DNA of 64,000 nt, taken from positions 124,001-188,000 of the forward strand of contig NZ_QAJM01000018.1 of NCBI RefSeq assembly GCF_003852405.1. Reading direction: 5' to 3'. The notes under the pieces were generated by a model. That model did not search any database. It was not told where the DNA came from and worked only from the letters and a program-made list of their open reading frames with translations. This DNA comes from Pseudomonas sp. KBW05 (GTDB lineage: Bacteria > Pseudomonadota > Gammaproteobacteria > Pseudomonadales > Pseudomonadaceae). How positions within the stretch are numbered: position 1 is the first letter of the stretch; every line of letters starts with the position of its first letter. A program made the translations under genes and the position numbers. Positions 29,689 to 38,181 of this stretch are shown here, one piece after another.

Positions 29689-30393
29689 GATTAGGTGCTC
29701 CTGTATCTAGAAAAAATCGAGTAGGCAGGAGCAACCCTTGAGCGGAAAGCCGAGCTGAATGGTTGACATCCAAAGTCGGTTTTTCTCTAATGCGCGTCCC
29801 ACCAGTGTCCGCATTGGCTCAGGGATTGGCGGGTATGTGTGCTCGGCGTCCAAACTTCGCACGCATACCCGCTGTGTTCACTGAAACCTAAGCCTCTCGC
29901 CAAAAACACAACATGTAGTGCTGTTGTAGAGATGACCTACAAGATAATGGGGTCAAAATGACATTGCAAGGTAACAAGCCTGTGGATAACTTGTGCGCAA
30001 ATCAGTGGTTGGATCCATTTCGCCCCTGTATGTATGCCCAGCCCTTCTAAATCGCGGGATACGACGTTTCCTCCTTGAAATATTTTGAAATACACTCCTT
30101 TCGCATGTCCTGTTCTCTATAGAACAGCCACCCTCAGCGTTTAAAAGTGACAATCCAGTGGCGTCATTTCTTCCTTAGCTCTGGTTTGGTTTTATCCGTC
30201 AGCGGGGTATTGCGGGGCTATTTCCTCTGACCTATCATCACGCCAGGCGGTGATGGTCGCCTGGCGCCTGTTTCGCGAAGCAATAGCCCATCTGTGACAC
30301 CCTTCAGTTTTACATCGGCATGTCCCTAACCAGACGCTGCCCGGTGAACAGGCAATCGGACACCTAAGCGTCGTAGATTTAGGAACCATTGCC
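29689..30393. other. 705-base gene-poor stretch
   Basis: It separates the divergent CBASS unit and the 30394 gene and should hold both promoters. A perfect 9-bp inverted repeat CGCCAGGCG/CGCCTGGCG with an 8-base loop lies at 30241-30266. Two short minus-strand frames (around 29953 and 30192) have no supporting start site or family and are not called. Confidence 0.45.
30241..30266. repeat. Perfect 9-bp inverted repeat
   Basis: CGCCAGGCG-GTGATGGT-CGCCTGGCG, about 130 bases before the 30394 gene. It is not followed by T residues on either side, so it is more likely an operator or RNA hairpin than a terminator. Confidence 0.5.
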
Positions 30394-31215
30394 ATGTCTG
30401 ATTTTTCCCCACTAAACATCTTTAAATCCCAAGCTAAACAGCTTGCTCGTGATCAGGGCCTGAAGCTTTCTGTCGCTCAAGAAACCCTTGTGCAAAAAGC
30501 GGGCTTCGCTGATTACCATGAGTTTTCTGTCGTCGCCCAACGGAACCTCAAGGATCCGCGTCTGATGTTGGCCGTTTTTGGGATCAAAGACTTTTCCCAA
30601 GCGATCCATGAGGATGATGTCTACGCCGACCTAGATCTAGAATTGGATGATCAGCTCTCCGGTGCGATTGCGGATACCAATGCGAGCGGATTCACCATTG
30701 ATGTTCTTGAAGTGGAAACCACCGCCTACAGCGATACAACCGGAAAGCTGACGTTGGGGCTCTCCCTTACGTATCAGGGGCAGCAAGACCAAGAGAGGAT
30801 GTATCACGGTGCAGCATTCTATCTTAAAGCCACGGTCGAATTGCTACGCCGTGATGGTATATGGCTGCTTGCTGAGGAAGGCGTGGTCATCTCCAGCAGT
30901 GAGTCTGATGCTGATCGCGACCGTAGGTCTGAATGGGAGCACTGGGCCCAAGTTGAAGAAGCTGAACGCGGCAACCGCATAACCATGGCCCAAGCCTTGG
31001 CGAGCGAATTGGGCATATCTGTCGAAGATGCAGAGCTTCTGTCCGATGCGGAAGTCACGGCTAATGAATCGGATGAGGGGCTCGTATACAGCTACTGGAT
31101 CAATCTTGAACCTGTAGCAGGGGGTAAGATGAGAACAGACCTCCTAGCGCGATTTGGTTCTCTGAAGTACGAGCTTGGCCCGAACTTCTTCGACGATATT
31201 GAGCACGAACTCTGA
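30394..31215 (+). CDS. Hypothetical protein with glyoxalase-related N-terminal helical motif
   Basis: A 273-residue acidic cytosolic protein. The first ~45 residues (IFKSQAKQLARDQGLKLSVA then QETLVQKAGFADYHEFSVV) match the short helical module found in 'glyoxalase-related' and plasmid or ICE proteins, in which Lys-rich helix, SVAQ/SHSQ and GF-x-D/N-Y/W are recurrent. The remaining ~220 residues, beta-rich in the centre (residues ~90-165), are not recognised. It precedes the OLD gene by 182 bases on the same strand. A function cannot be assigned. Confidence 0.6.
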   Translation: MSDFSPLNIFKSQAKQLARDQGLKLSVAQETLVQKAGFADYHEFSVVAQRNLKDPRLMLAVFGIKDFSQAIHEDDVYADLDLELDDQLSGAIADTNASGFTIDVLEVETTAYSDTTGKLTLGLSLTYQGQQDQERMYHGAAFYLKATVELLRRDGIWLLAEEGVVISSSESDADRDRRSEWEHWAQVEEAERGNRITMAQALASELGISVEDAELLSDAEVTANESDEGLVYSYWINLEPVAGGKMRTDLLARFGSLKYELGPNFFDDIEHEL

Positions 31216-31397
31216 GGCTGACCAGGTGATGGCCGGCGTAAACGCTGGCCATTCAAAACGCCCTCTGCCTTATCCAGCCACTACAAAACAAGCTCCGCAT
31301 GTCGACAAGAACCATAGTGCTAGTGGAGGACAGTGCGCATCGCCACTTTCCAGCTACGCTGAGGCTCCATGCCCACCGTAGATAGGGAATTCCGGCC

Positions 31398-33167
31398 ATG
31401 CACTCCTTGAGCAAAATACACATCAAGAACTTCCGCTCGTGCAAGCAAGTGTTTTTGCCTCTGGGTGATTTCACCCCACTGGTCGGTCAGAACAACGCGG
31501 GGAAATCCACCATCCTCGACGCGATCAGATTGGTGTTAGCACCAAAGGCATTTGCGAAAACAGACGCTAATGACCCCGGCCAGCCAATAATCATCAGCGC
31601 CTGCGTGTCAGGGATTACAGAAGAGCTGATTGCACAAATCCCTGAAGCCAAACATCAAGCCGCGATTACCCCCTACTGCATCAACGGTGACCTTTGGATA
31701 AGGATTTCCGCATCAGGCTCGACTAAACCGACTACGGAAGTCTGGGAAAATGCTGGTCTTGATGATCAAGGTCTTCCCACTTCCTGGCGCTCCTATCCCA
31801 CGGGCCTGCCTCAAGCCATTTCGGCATTGTTACCCGAAGCGCTGCACATCCGCGCCATGGATGATGTCCAGGAAGACTTGGGCAAAGGCAAAGCTGGGAG
31901 CACAATTCGTGGGCTACTGGATGAAATCATGGCCCCCATCCTCACTGCTCATCAAGAGGTACAGGATGCACTCACAGCGGTCAGGAATATATTGGGAGCC
32001 GACGGTGAGAACCGATCCCCTCTACTGACTGAGTTCGATACCAGCGCCACCAATGCCCTCTCAAGCTTCTTCCCTGGTTTGTTGCTAAACCTAGACGTAC
32101 CGTCAATCGACGTTAAGGAGTTTTTCAAGAGCGGTGATCTAAACGTGACCGATGAGATATCCGGTCAAACCAGACGCTTCGACACCTTAGGTAGTGGTGC
32201 GCAGCGTGCAATCCAGATGGCCCTAATCCGGCTTTTGGCCGATATCCGTAAAACACGCGATCAAGACCTTGCACGTCGCCTCCTACTGATCGATGAACCT
32301 GAGATTTTCCTCCACCCTCAAGGCGTCAGAGGCCTTAGGGAAGCACTAAATGTGCTTTCGAAATCTGGCTACCAAGTCGTGTTCACAACCCATTCGCCCT
32401 TGATGGTAAGCAGGGATAACGCGCCTGAGACGGTGATAGTGCGCAGATCTCGGGAGAATGGCTCCGAGGTTCGCATTCCGATGGGCGCGGCGGTTGCGCA
32501 AGCTATGGCAGAGGCACAAGCACAATCCCGAACCCTCTTTGAGCTCGGAAATATCGCTGAGATATATTTCGCTGAAAAGGTAATTCTCTGCGAGGGCAAA
32601 ACCGATCAGAGGCTACTCCCGCTCATCTACGAAAAGCTCTACGGGGTCAGGCCTGAGCTCGAACGGATCTGCTTTGTTGCTCTCGGTAGCTGTACTTCGA
32701 TTCCCAAAGGTTTTTCTGTCCTGACAGCAATGGGTATCAAATGCGGTGTGATCGCTGACTTAGATTTCGCATTCACTCACGCTAGGGGGCCATGGCTACC
32801 GAAGGAATGCGAGGAGATGGATAACGTCAGATCTGTGCTTCAAGTGGTCGGCCAAACTCAAGGGTTCCTCATCGGTGGAAACGGACTGCCACAGAATTCC
32901 AGAGGTAGCTCAGCAGCTGACTGTTGGGCTGCTTTTGCCAGAACTGCAGACGGCCAAGCGCTTGCTAATACTGCTCATGAGGCAATGAAAGTTTTTGCAA
33001 CCTGGGTCTGGCCAATGGGCTGCATTGAGGACGCATTGAGAATTGATGAGAAGGGAGAGGCAGCCATAATCGCTCAGGAAGACAATATCCGGAGCTGGCA
33101 ACCGGAGATAATTGATCAAGAGTATCCAGTTTTCCGAAGCACCCTAGATTGGATGCGGGCTATCTAA
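31398..33167 (+). CDS. OLD family ATPase with TOPRIM nuclease domain
   Basis: A 589-residue protein. The ATPase half has Walker A GQNNAGKST at residues 30-38, the signature-like TLGSGAQRAIQMALIR, Walker B LLLIDEPEIFLHPQG and the H-loop FTTHSPLM. The TOPRIM half has the glutamate in VILCEGKTD and the acidic pair in IADLDFAF. OLD proteins are ATP-dependent DNA nucleases that restrict phages. No UvrD-like helicase (GajB) adjoins it, so this is a class 1, single-gene OLD rather than Gabija. The gene lies in a defence-rich stretch. The nearest gene upstream is the 273-aa hypothetical protein. Confidence 0.88.
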   Translation: MHSLSKIHIKNFRSCKQVFLPLGDFTPLVGQNNAGKSTILDAIRLVLAPKAFAKTDANDPGQPIIISACVSGITEELIAQIPEAKHQAAITPYCINGDLWIRISASGSTKPTTEVWENAGLDDQGLPTSWRSYPTGLPQAISALLPEALHIRAMDDVQEDLGKGKAGSTIRGLLDEIMAPILTAHQEVQDALTAVRNILGADGENRSPLLTEFDTSATNALSSFFPGLLLNLDVPSIDVKEFFKSGDLNVTDEISGQTRRFDTLGSGAQRAIQMALIRLLADIRKTRDQDLARRLLLIDEPEIFLHPQGVRGLREALNVLSKSGYQVVFTTHSPLMVSRDNAPETVIVRRSRENGSEVRIPMGAAVAQAMAEAQAQSRTLFELGNIAEIYFAEKVILCEGKTDQRLLPLIYEKLYGVRPELERICFVALGSCTSIPKGFSVLTAMGIKCGVIADLDFAFTHARGPWLPKECEEMDNVRSVLQVVGQTQGFLIGGNGLPQNSRGSSAADCWAAFARTADGQALANTAHEAMKVFATWVWPMGCIEDALRIDEKGEAAIIAQEDNIRSWQPEIIDQEYPVFRSTLDWMRAI

Positions 33168-33485
33168 TCCCGTACCTTGCAGTAATGCTTCGGTCTGATG
33201 TCGTTTGGTTCGGTGAGGTGCTACCTGAGCACGAATGACGCTCAGGTCTCGCATCCACTAAGCAATGCGACGTCCTGCTCTCGATTGCTACACACGGAGG
33301 CTTGCTGCAATTATCAGACGATCATTTGGCCGCAACTGCAATAGAGCTATCGTCGTTGTGGGCTGCATCCGCCGCTCACCGTAATGTACCCAAATAGGGC
33401 CATTAAGCCCAAAAATGATGGTTAATGTGCCTTATTGGGGACATTAAATTCGTATCTCAGAGCAACGTACCACCAGCGTTCGATT
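33168..33485. other. Convergent intergenic region with tandem palindromes
   Basis: The 318 bases between the convergent OLD gene and the small nuclease-like gene hold no protein gene. The last third carries a pair of palindromes, listed separately at 33381-33447. Confidence 0.6.
33381..33447. repeat. Two tandem operator-like palindromes
   Basis: Two 26-base units (33381-33406 and 33422-33447) are separated by 15 bases. Each is itself roughly palindromic with TAATG...CATTA ends, and one unit matches the reverse complement of the other at about 20 of 26 positions. The centres carry CCC/GGG blocks. Paired palindromes of this size usually bind dimeric regulators, but here the flanking genes converge. 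Confidence 0.6.
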
Positions 33486-34022
33486 CTAGGAGGGTAGTTG
33501 AGTCTCGGATTCGCTGGCCTCATGGCGAGCCCAGCGCAATCTAGCTATCGACATGAATTGCCTAATAGCCAGCGCTCCCCGTTCATTTCTGGCTTTCGAC
33601 CCAGGCAAGGTCAGCGCTTCCTCTACCTTGGCACGACTCGCTTCGTACATTGCAAATGCGTTGAACTCTGAATCAAGCAGCACCAAGAGCACACTATCGA
33701 AGGGTTGCCGTAGATCAATTGCGCCCATACGGCCTGTAATCTTTAGCGGGTTCAGGATACAGCGGCCCTTGATCTGGATTCTCGCGATGCCATCTTCCAG
33801 CGTCTCTGTAGCGTCGTAACCTGCCTGTCTTGCAGGATGTAGTAACAGGCGGAGTCTAGTAGCAGCTTCGTACTCTGCGATCTCGCCTGTCACGCCCAGT
33901 GGCTTGCCGGTCAGGCGATAGAATCTACGCGCGAGCACCTTGGCCTCTTTCAAGATCTCTAGGATTTCATCCTGGATCAATGCAGCCTGCTGAGGTTCGT
34001 TGCCATGACTGAGTTCAGTCAT
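33486..34022 (-). CDS. Small nuclease-like protein (DUF6998-like)
   Basis: A 178-residue protein. After a helical start it shows GEIAEYEAATRLRLLL (about 46-61), GYDAT (69-72), then DGIARIQIKGR with Asp77, Gln83 and Lys85. The E ... D ... Q-x-K pattern is that of PD-(D/E)xK-type nucleases in their Q-x-K form; relatives are listed as DUF6998. The nuclease role is inference. The start is ATG 34022, overlapping the end of the DUF3800 gene by 8 bases, so translation is coupled. Both are on the minus strand and converge on the OLD gene. Confidence 0.6.
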   Translation of the reverse strand: MTELSHGNEPQQAALIQDEILEILKEAKVLARRFYRLTGKPLGVTGEIAEYEAATRLRLLLHPARQAGYDATETLEDGIARIQIKGRCILNPLKITGRMGAIDLRQPFDSVLLVLLDSEFNAFAMYEASRAKVEEALTLPGSKARNERGALAIRQFMSIARLRWARHEASESETQLPS

Positions 34023-35187
34023 CTGCAAACGCCTCGAGCGCAGTGAGCAGCTTGGCAAGCTCATCCAGGTTGGCTGCCGTCACGATGTCATATTCTCCTC
34101 GACTACTCAGCCGATATACCTCTCGAGCCTTTTTGACCCGTTCCAGTAGAGGAACAACAATGCCTGACGCTCTTTCAAGAAATTCGTTAATGTCTGCCCG
34201 TGTTTGAGGGATCTTGTAGCCTTTGGCCGCACTTGTGATGATGACGTCCGCATCCCGAAGCTTGGCAATGCCACTGGATCGGATTCTCTGGCCGTTGACC
34301 TCTCCCAATCCGCTGTCTTTTAGATGGGCCATGATCTCCGTAGTCAGCACGTAATCCTTGGTGACGAATTCGCTTTGAAATCTTAAGAACCGCAGGATGC
34401 TCAATTGCAGGCGCTCATCCTCATCAGGGTGTTCGCCAGCCCGCTCGCTAAAACGATCAGCCTGGCGGAGTGCTTCTTGGTGTACTTGGTAGTCTGCATA
34501 CCCAGACTCATCCGCCGGCGGTGGCAGAAGAGACTGGTACTTGGATGGCCACTCAAGCATTCCAAGAGTCAGGCTGCGCAGGATCTTTTTGTAGGCAAGA
34601 ACTGCTTCTTCCGATGCTTTCTCTTCGTAGATCTGAGCGACTGAGCCAGCAAAAAAATCTGCAACCTGAACCAAAACGTTGTCCTTACTGGCCATCGTCT
34701 GGAAGGCATCCTTATCGCCAAATAGGTCGTCCACGAATCGTTCTGCAACGTAGCTTTTGAGGCTCTCCTGAAATTCCTGGCCACCATGCTCGTCTACGAT
34801 CATCTGGAGATCGGGGTATGTGCGGAACAAACGTTCATAGAGCAACCCATTCACATATTTTATGAATGAGGTCTTGAAACGAAGGCCACCGTCTTTGCGA
34901 ATTTGGGACTTATCAACGACGGTGAAATAGAGCCTGAATGGCAGATCGGACAGCTCGTTTAAGATCCGGGCACGGCGATCTGAATCCTTGGGCTTAAGAT
35001 TGCTGGACTTGATCTCTCCAGTTTGAAAATGACGCATGCGGAGTGCTTCAGCTTGGGCATAAGCAGCTTCCAGGTCTTTCTCTGCCACCAGAATGGAGCA
35101 CACGATGAAGAAGCCCGAGCTTCCTCCCTTTGAAGTATCAAGGTCGGAATTCCCGGACTCATCCACGAAGGCATAGGTTCTGTCCAT
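34015..35187 (-). CDS. DUF3800 domain protein
   Basis: A 390-residue protein. The first ~210 residues carry the DUF3800 signature: FVDESG (Asp9, Glu10), GEIKSSNLKP, a middle VDEHGG and the closing VLVQVADFFAGS. The pattern of acidic residues on strands has been compared with RNase H-like nucleases. The C-terminal ~180 residues are helical with a winged-helix-like segment (EIMAHLKDSGLGEVNGQRIR then SSGIAKLRDADVI). DUF3800 proteins frequently lie in phage-defence and mobile regions, but their role is not settled. It is translationally coupled to the small nuclease-like gene. GGAGCAAG precedes its ATG. Confidence 0.8.
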   Translation of the reverse strand: MDRTYAFVDESGNSDLDTSKGGSSGFFIVCSILVAEKDLEAAYAQAEALRMRHFQTGEIKSSNLKPKDSDRRARILNELSDLPFRLYFTVVDKSQIRKDGGLRFKTSFIKYVNGLLYERLFRTYPDLQMIVDEHGGQEFQESLKSYVAERFVDDLFGDKDAFQTMASKDNVLVQVADFFAGSVAQIYEEKASEEAVLAYKKILRSLTLGMLEWPSKYQSLLPPPADESGYADYQVHQEALRQADRFSERAGEHPDEDERLQLSILRFLRFQSEFVTKDYVLTTEIMAHLKDSGLGEVNGQRIRSSGIAKLRDADVIITSAAKGYKIPQTRADINEFLERASGIVVPLLERVKKAREVYRLSSRGEYDIVTAANLDELAKLLTALEAFADD

Positions 35188-35248
35188 GAGCTTGCTCCAT
35201 CAACAACGTGCTGAGCGCAGTGGGTCGCCCAATGGCAAGGTGGCGAAC

Positions 35249-35617
35249 TTAGTTCGTCGCAGTTGTACTGCCTGGAGCGGGGCCTTCGCTGAACGTGTAG
35301 TTGATGACCACGTCATTACGGATCAAAACGTCAAGCGTTTTCTGAGTGCCCGTAGTCGTCACCTTCATGGTGACCACGTAGCTCTGGGCATGGGCTGAGC
35401 CATTGGTGTAGGTATAGATCCACTTCTCGTCGGTCTCGCTGACTGCGCTCTTAGCGTAGGGCTCACCAAATAGCGACTTCAACTCAGCAGTCGTGGTTTT
35501 GCCTTTGGTGATACTCGCTACACTGGCCGACGGAAAGTCTCGTCCTGCGGTGTAGTGGGACGTAGCGCAACCGCCAATTGCGACACAGATTCCCATTACT
35601 GCGATGAGCTTTTTCAT
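35249..35617 (-). CDS. BamE/SmpA-like lipoprotein
   Basis: A 122-residue lipoprotein starting MKKLIAVMGICVAIGGC with a lipobox. The mature domain has the SmpA/OmlA pattern: a helix with ITKGKTTTAELKSLFGEP, then KWIYTYTN and beta strands. BamE helps outer-membrane protein assembly, but standalone relatives of this size occur on mobile DNA. It is a separate gene on the minus strand, ending 62 bases before the DUF3800 start. It is probably not the housekeeping bamE, which lies elsewhere in Pseudomonas near fur. Confidence 0.7.
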   Translation of the reverse strand: MKKLIAVMGICVAIGGCATSHYTAGRDFPSASVASITKGKTTTAELKSLFGEPYAKSAVSETDEKWIYTYTNGSAHAQSYVVTMKVTTTGTQKTLDVLIRNDVVINYTFSEGPAPGSTTATN

Positions 35618-35849
35618 ATCCTTCCTTGATCGTAGAAAGCTCCAAATCTAGCTGGCATCGAGGCTAAAAGCCATCAACAGGTAAACCATCAAGCACTCCC
35701 CCATCGCGACTCAGATTGGCTAGGTGGGCTTCAACGTCATCAACCGGTCGTCTGGAAGGGCGCACTGATGGTACTGTGCAGTGTCAGAGTGATGTCACAT
35801 GGAAAGTGCCCGTGCTCCCTTACCACTCCCACAATTAACGTGTGACGTC

Positions 35850-36095
35850 ATGCCTTCTACCGATGATTTTCGATTTAACGCTCATCACCTTCTGATCGAT
35901 TTAGATGCAACCACTAATCATCTAATGATGCTCGTTGTCTCTCGCGAAGTGACGGGGAGCGGTTGGGACGAAGCTTTAATCCGCCACAAGCAAGCATACG
36001 AAGCTTGGGCATCCATTCTGCCTGGAGCTCAAACAGATCCGATGTATGTGCTAGATGCAAGGCCGCCGGGCGAGCACAGTGCCACTGCAAAATAG
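35850..36095 (+). CDS. Small paralogous protein A (81 aa), unknown
   Basis: An 81-residue protein of no recognised family. It shares a clear pattern with the equally long protein at 45783: F-x(3)-H-x(2)-L-x-D/E-L-D-A-x-T-x(4)-M-M-L-V, then G-x(2)-W, then K-x-A-Y-E-A-W, and a final D-x-M-x(2)-L-D. The predicted structure is mainly helical. It is a lone gene. Start ATG 35850 is chosen to match its paralogue; an in-frame ATG at 35799 would add 17 residues. Confidence 0.65.
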   Translation: MPSTDDFRFNAHHLLIDLDATTNHLMMLVVSREVTGSGWDEALIRHKQAYEAWASILPGAQTDPMYVLDARPPGEHSATAK

Positions 36096-36238
36096 ATGCA
36101 ACCTCCTAGCATCCATTCGGCATTCTATGAAGCACGCAATTCCCATGCTGATCTCGCGCCGTTAGCAGTAATCTAAGCGTTACTGGAAGGACAGCGGAAC
36201 CGAACCCACGTCACCATCTAAAACGCGCTAGGGGGAAC

Positions 36239-36727
36239 ATGGACGTCGAATCTTTGACGAAGCAGATCACGCTAGTTGGCGCCGTGGTTGCGGCTTGCAC
36301 TGGCGTCTGGAGCCTCTGGCTGCAAATGCGTGGTAAGCGCGACCATTACTCTGTCGGCACAGGAACGGTACGCCCTGAGATCATCAGAGAAACGATGATT
36401 CATGTTGTGAGTCATAGTGATCACCCGATCTATCTCGCGGATTACGGATTTATCGATCCAAACTTCAAGTTTTCCTCAATTCCTATGGAGCAGGAGCTGC
36501 ACGATTTTCAAGACAGTCATGTTTACACCCGTGGCGGCAGCAATCTTGAGAAGCGCAGCGACTTCTTCGAAATTGGCTACATTCGGCGCGACACTCCCAT
36601 CGGTGCATTCGCAAGAACTGTTACTCAAACTAGGCCCTGCCTCGGATTTGCCTACGATACGCCTGCATGGAAGAAGCTGTGGGTTCGTACCCTGCTTTTG
36701 GTGAAAGGGCGAGGGTATTTGCGATGA
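36239..36727 (+). CDS. Hypothetical membrane-anchored protein (162 aa)
   Basis: Not assigned to a family. Residues ~10-30 (ITLVGAVVAACTGVWSLWLQM) form one membrane helix, and the rest is a soluble domain with beta-type segments (HYSVGTGTVRPEII, MIHVVSHSDHPIYLADYGF). The layout, one N-terminal anchor plus a small beta domain, resembles many accessory proteins of mobile islands. The ATG follows AGGGGGAAC. It is a single gene between the small paralogous gene and arsN2. Confidence 0.6.
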   Translation: MDVESLTKQITLVGAVVAACTGVWSLWLQMRGKRDHYSVGTGTVRPEIIRETMIHVVSHSDHPIYLADYGFIDPNFKFSSIPMEQELHDFQDSHVYTRGGSNLEKRSDFFEIGYIRRDTPIGAFARTVTQTRPCLGFAYDTPAWKKLWVRTLLLVKGRGYLR

Positions 36728-36763
36728 TTTCCTTTCCCCCCCGGAATCCGCTGTGCTTGATTA

Positions 36764-37252
36764 TCAAGCCAGCGGTTCTTCAGACAGCGCTGTCAGCCCG
36801 TTCGAATGTAAATCCTTACACATATAGCAAGCCGAGCCAGGGCAAAGCCCTCTGAACTGCTCTGTCTGAGAAACCAGAGGCGGCGCAGAACCTCGTTGAT
36901 TTACTGCATAGCCCTGCTGCTCAAAAAAGCCTGACGCAGTTGTTGTCAGCAAATGAAATCGAGCGATTCCCTGCTCGACGGCTATCGCTTCAATGACCCG
37001 AAGCACCGCGACACCGACCCCTTTCGATCTGTATGCCGGCTCTACAACCATGGAGCGCAGCAATCCATCTGCTCCATATGTTTCAAACCCACCCCATCCG
37101 ACACTCTTTCCGTCCATGGTGAACTCAAAAAAGGTTCGGCCTGGAAGATCAATATCGTCTGCTGGAAGGTCAGCAGATTTCAGCGCATCGCGAAAGCGCT
37201 GCCACTGTCCTCCGGCTATTTCCTTTGCCTGGATCCTCATCTCCTTGCTCAT
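36764..37252 (-). CDS. arsN2: Arsenic resistance N-acetyltransferase ArsN2
   Basis: A 162-residue GNAT protein. The acetyl-CoA region MVVEPAYRSKGVGVAVLRVI contains the R/Q-x-x-G-x-G/A motif. The SADLPADDIDLPGRTFFEF opening is typical of the ArsN2 group found in ars operons; related ArsN1 enzymes detoxify phosphinothricin-like arsenicals. It is divergent from the ars operon, sharing its control region. Start ATG 37252 has GGAG eight bases upstream. Confidence 0.75.
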   Translation of the reverse strand: MSKEMRIQAKEIAGGQWQRFRDALKSADLPADDIDLPGRTFFEFTMDGKSVGWGGFETYGADGLLRSMVVEPAYRSKGVGVAVLRVIEAIAVEQGIARFHLLTTTASGFFEQQGYAVNQRGSAPPLVSQTEQFRGLCPGSACYMCKDLHSNGLTALSEEPLA

Positions 37253-37328
37253 CCCTTTATCTCCTTTGTGCCGCTTTGTATGGGCCGTCACCGCTCAAGC
37301 CGAAGCAGCAGTCATCATATTCGCTTTA

Positions 37329-37359
37329 CCGAATATTCGAAAAATCGTATATTCGATTT
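37329..37359. promoter_or_regulatory. Probable ArsR operator between arsN2 and the ars operon
   Basis: The palindrome CGAATATTCG (37329-37338) is followed by AAAATCG-TATATT-CGATTTT (37340-37359), and the 8-mer ATATTCGA occurs twice, 16 bases apart. The site is AT-rich, between divergent genes and 23 bases before the first ars ATG. The assignment to ArsR is inference. Confidence 0.55.
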
Positions 37360-37381
37360 TCCATATGCATCGAGTTCAACC

Positions 37382-37804
37382 ATGAGCCCTGCTATCAAAG
37401 TGCTTTTCGTGTGCGTTGCCAACTCAGTCCGCTCCCTGCTTGCGGAGGCTTTGCTGCGGCACACTGACCCGAGCTTCGAGGCCTTCAGCGCCGGTTCCGA
37501 ACCGTCTGAGGTTGATCCGCGCACGATTCAGGCATTGGAGGCAGTTGGAGTCGATGCAACGGGCCTGCGCAGCAAGTCCATCAGCGAGTTTCAAGCTGAT
37601 CGATTCGATTACGTAATTACTCTTTGTGATAAATCCGCAAGCGAGTGCCTACCAACGCCCAGTGCAGGTGAAGTCATTGCCTGGGATTTTCCTGACCCAG
37701 TAACCAGCGATGATCCTGGCGCATTTCGCCACACGCTCCACGACATCCACGAGCGCATCAAGCTCTTCGTTTTGGTCAAGACCAAACACCTGGAGGATCT
37801 GTGA
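37382..37804 (+). CDS. arsC: Arsenate reductase, thioredoxin-coupled LMW phosphatase type
   Basis: A 140-residue protein. The phosphatase-like loop is CVANSVRS (C-x5-R), and two further Cys occur in TLCDKSASEC, matching the Cys10/Cys82/Cys89 relay of thioredoxin-type ArsC. It reduces arsenate to arsenite for export. It is the first gene of the plus-strand ars operon, 23 bases after the operator; its TGA overlaps the GTG of arsR. The N-terminus MSPAIKVLFVCVANS sets the start; the frame is open far upstream, but that part is antisense to arsN2. Confidence 0.85.
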   Translation: MSPAIKVLFVCVANSVRSLLAEALLRHTDPSFEAFSAGSEPSEVDPRTIQALEAVGVDATGLRSKSISEFQADRFDYVITLCDKSASECLPTPSAGEVIAWDFPDPVTSDDPGAFRHTLHDIHERIKLFVLVKTKHLEDL

Positions 37805-38157
37805 CAGAACCCATGAACCCCACCACCTTATTCAAGTGCCTGGCGGATGACACCCGAGCAAAAATTTCGCTGCTTGTCGTGAGTGAAGGTGAGCTGTGTG
37901 TTTGCGAGCTAACGGCAGCACTCGACCTGAGTCAGCCAAAGATTTCTCGCCATTTGGCGCTGCTGCGCTCTGCCGGTTTGCTGTTGGATCGTCGCCAAGG
38001 CCAATGGGTGTACTACCGGCTGAATCCTGATTTGCCCACGTGGGTGACTGCAGTTTTGAAGGCGGTGGTAGACGCCAATCAGCAATGGCTGGAAACCGAG
38101 GCTAAGCGCCTCTGCGGCATGAACGACCGTCCGACCAACCAAGCCGTGTGTAGCTGA
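37801..38157 (+). CDS. arsR: Arsenite-responsive repressor ArsR
   Basis: A 118-residue winged-helix repressor. The metal-site sequence ELCVCEL supplies the As(III)-binding Cys pair in the DNA-binding region, followed by the recognition helix SQPKISRHLALLRSAG. It should repress the operon until arsenite binds. The GTG at 37801 overlaps the stop of the first arsC; an in-frame ATG at 37813 (MNPTTLFKCLADD) is an equally good start. Having arsR second rather than first in the operon is uncommon. Confidence 0.92.
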   Translation: MTEPMNPTTLFKCLADDTRAKISLLVVSEGELCVCELTAALDLSQPKISRHLALLRSAGLLLDRRQGQWVYYRLNPDLPTWVTAVLKAVVDANQQWLETEAKRLCGMNDRPTNQAVCS

Positions 38158-38181
38158 GTCACGCCCAACCGGATTAATGAA

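Noticed and set aside
29953-30419. Two short minus-strand frames (66 and 75 codons)
   Set aside because: No ribosome binding site, no family likeness, and the second overlaps the start of the 30394 gene.
31398-33167. Gabija system
   Set aside because: No UvrD-like GajB helicase gene lies beside the OLD gene.
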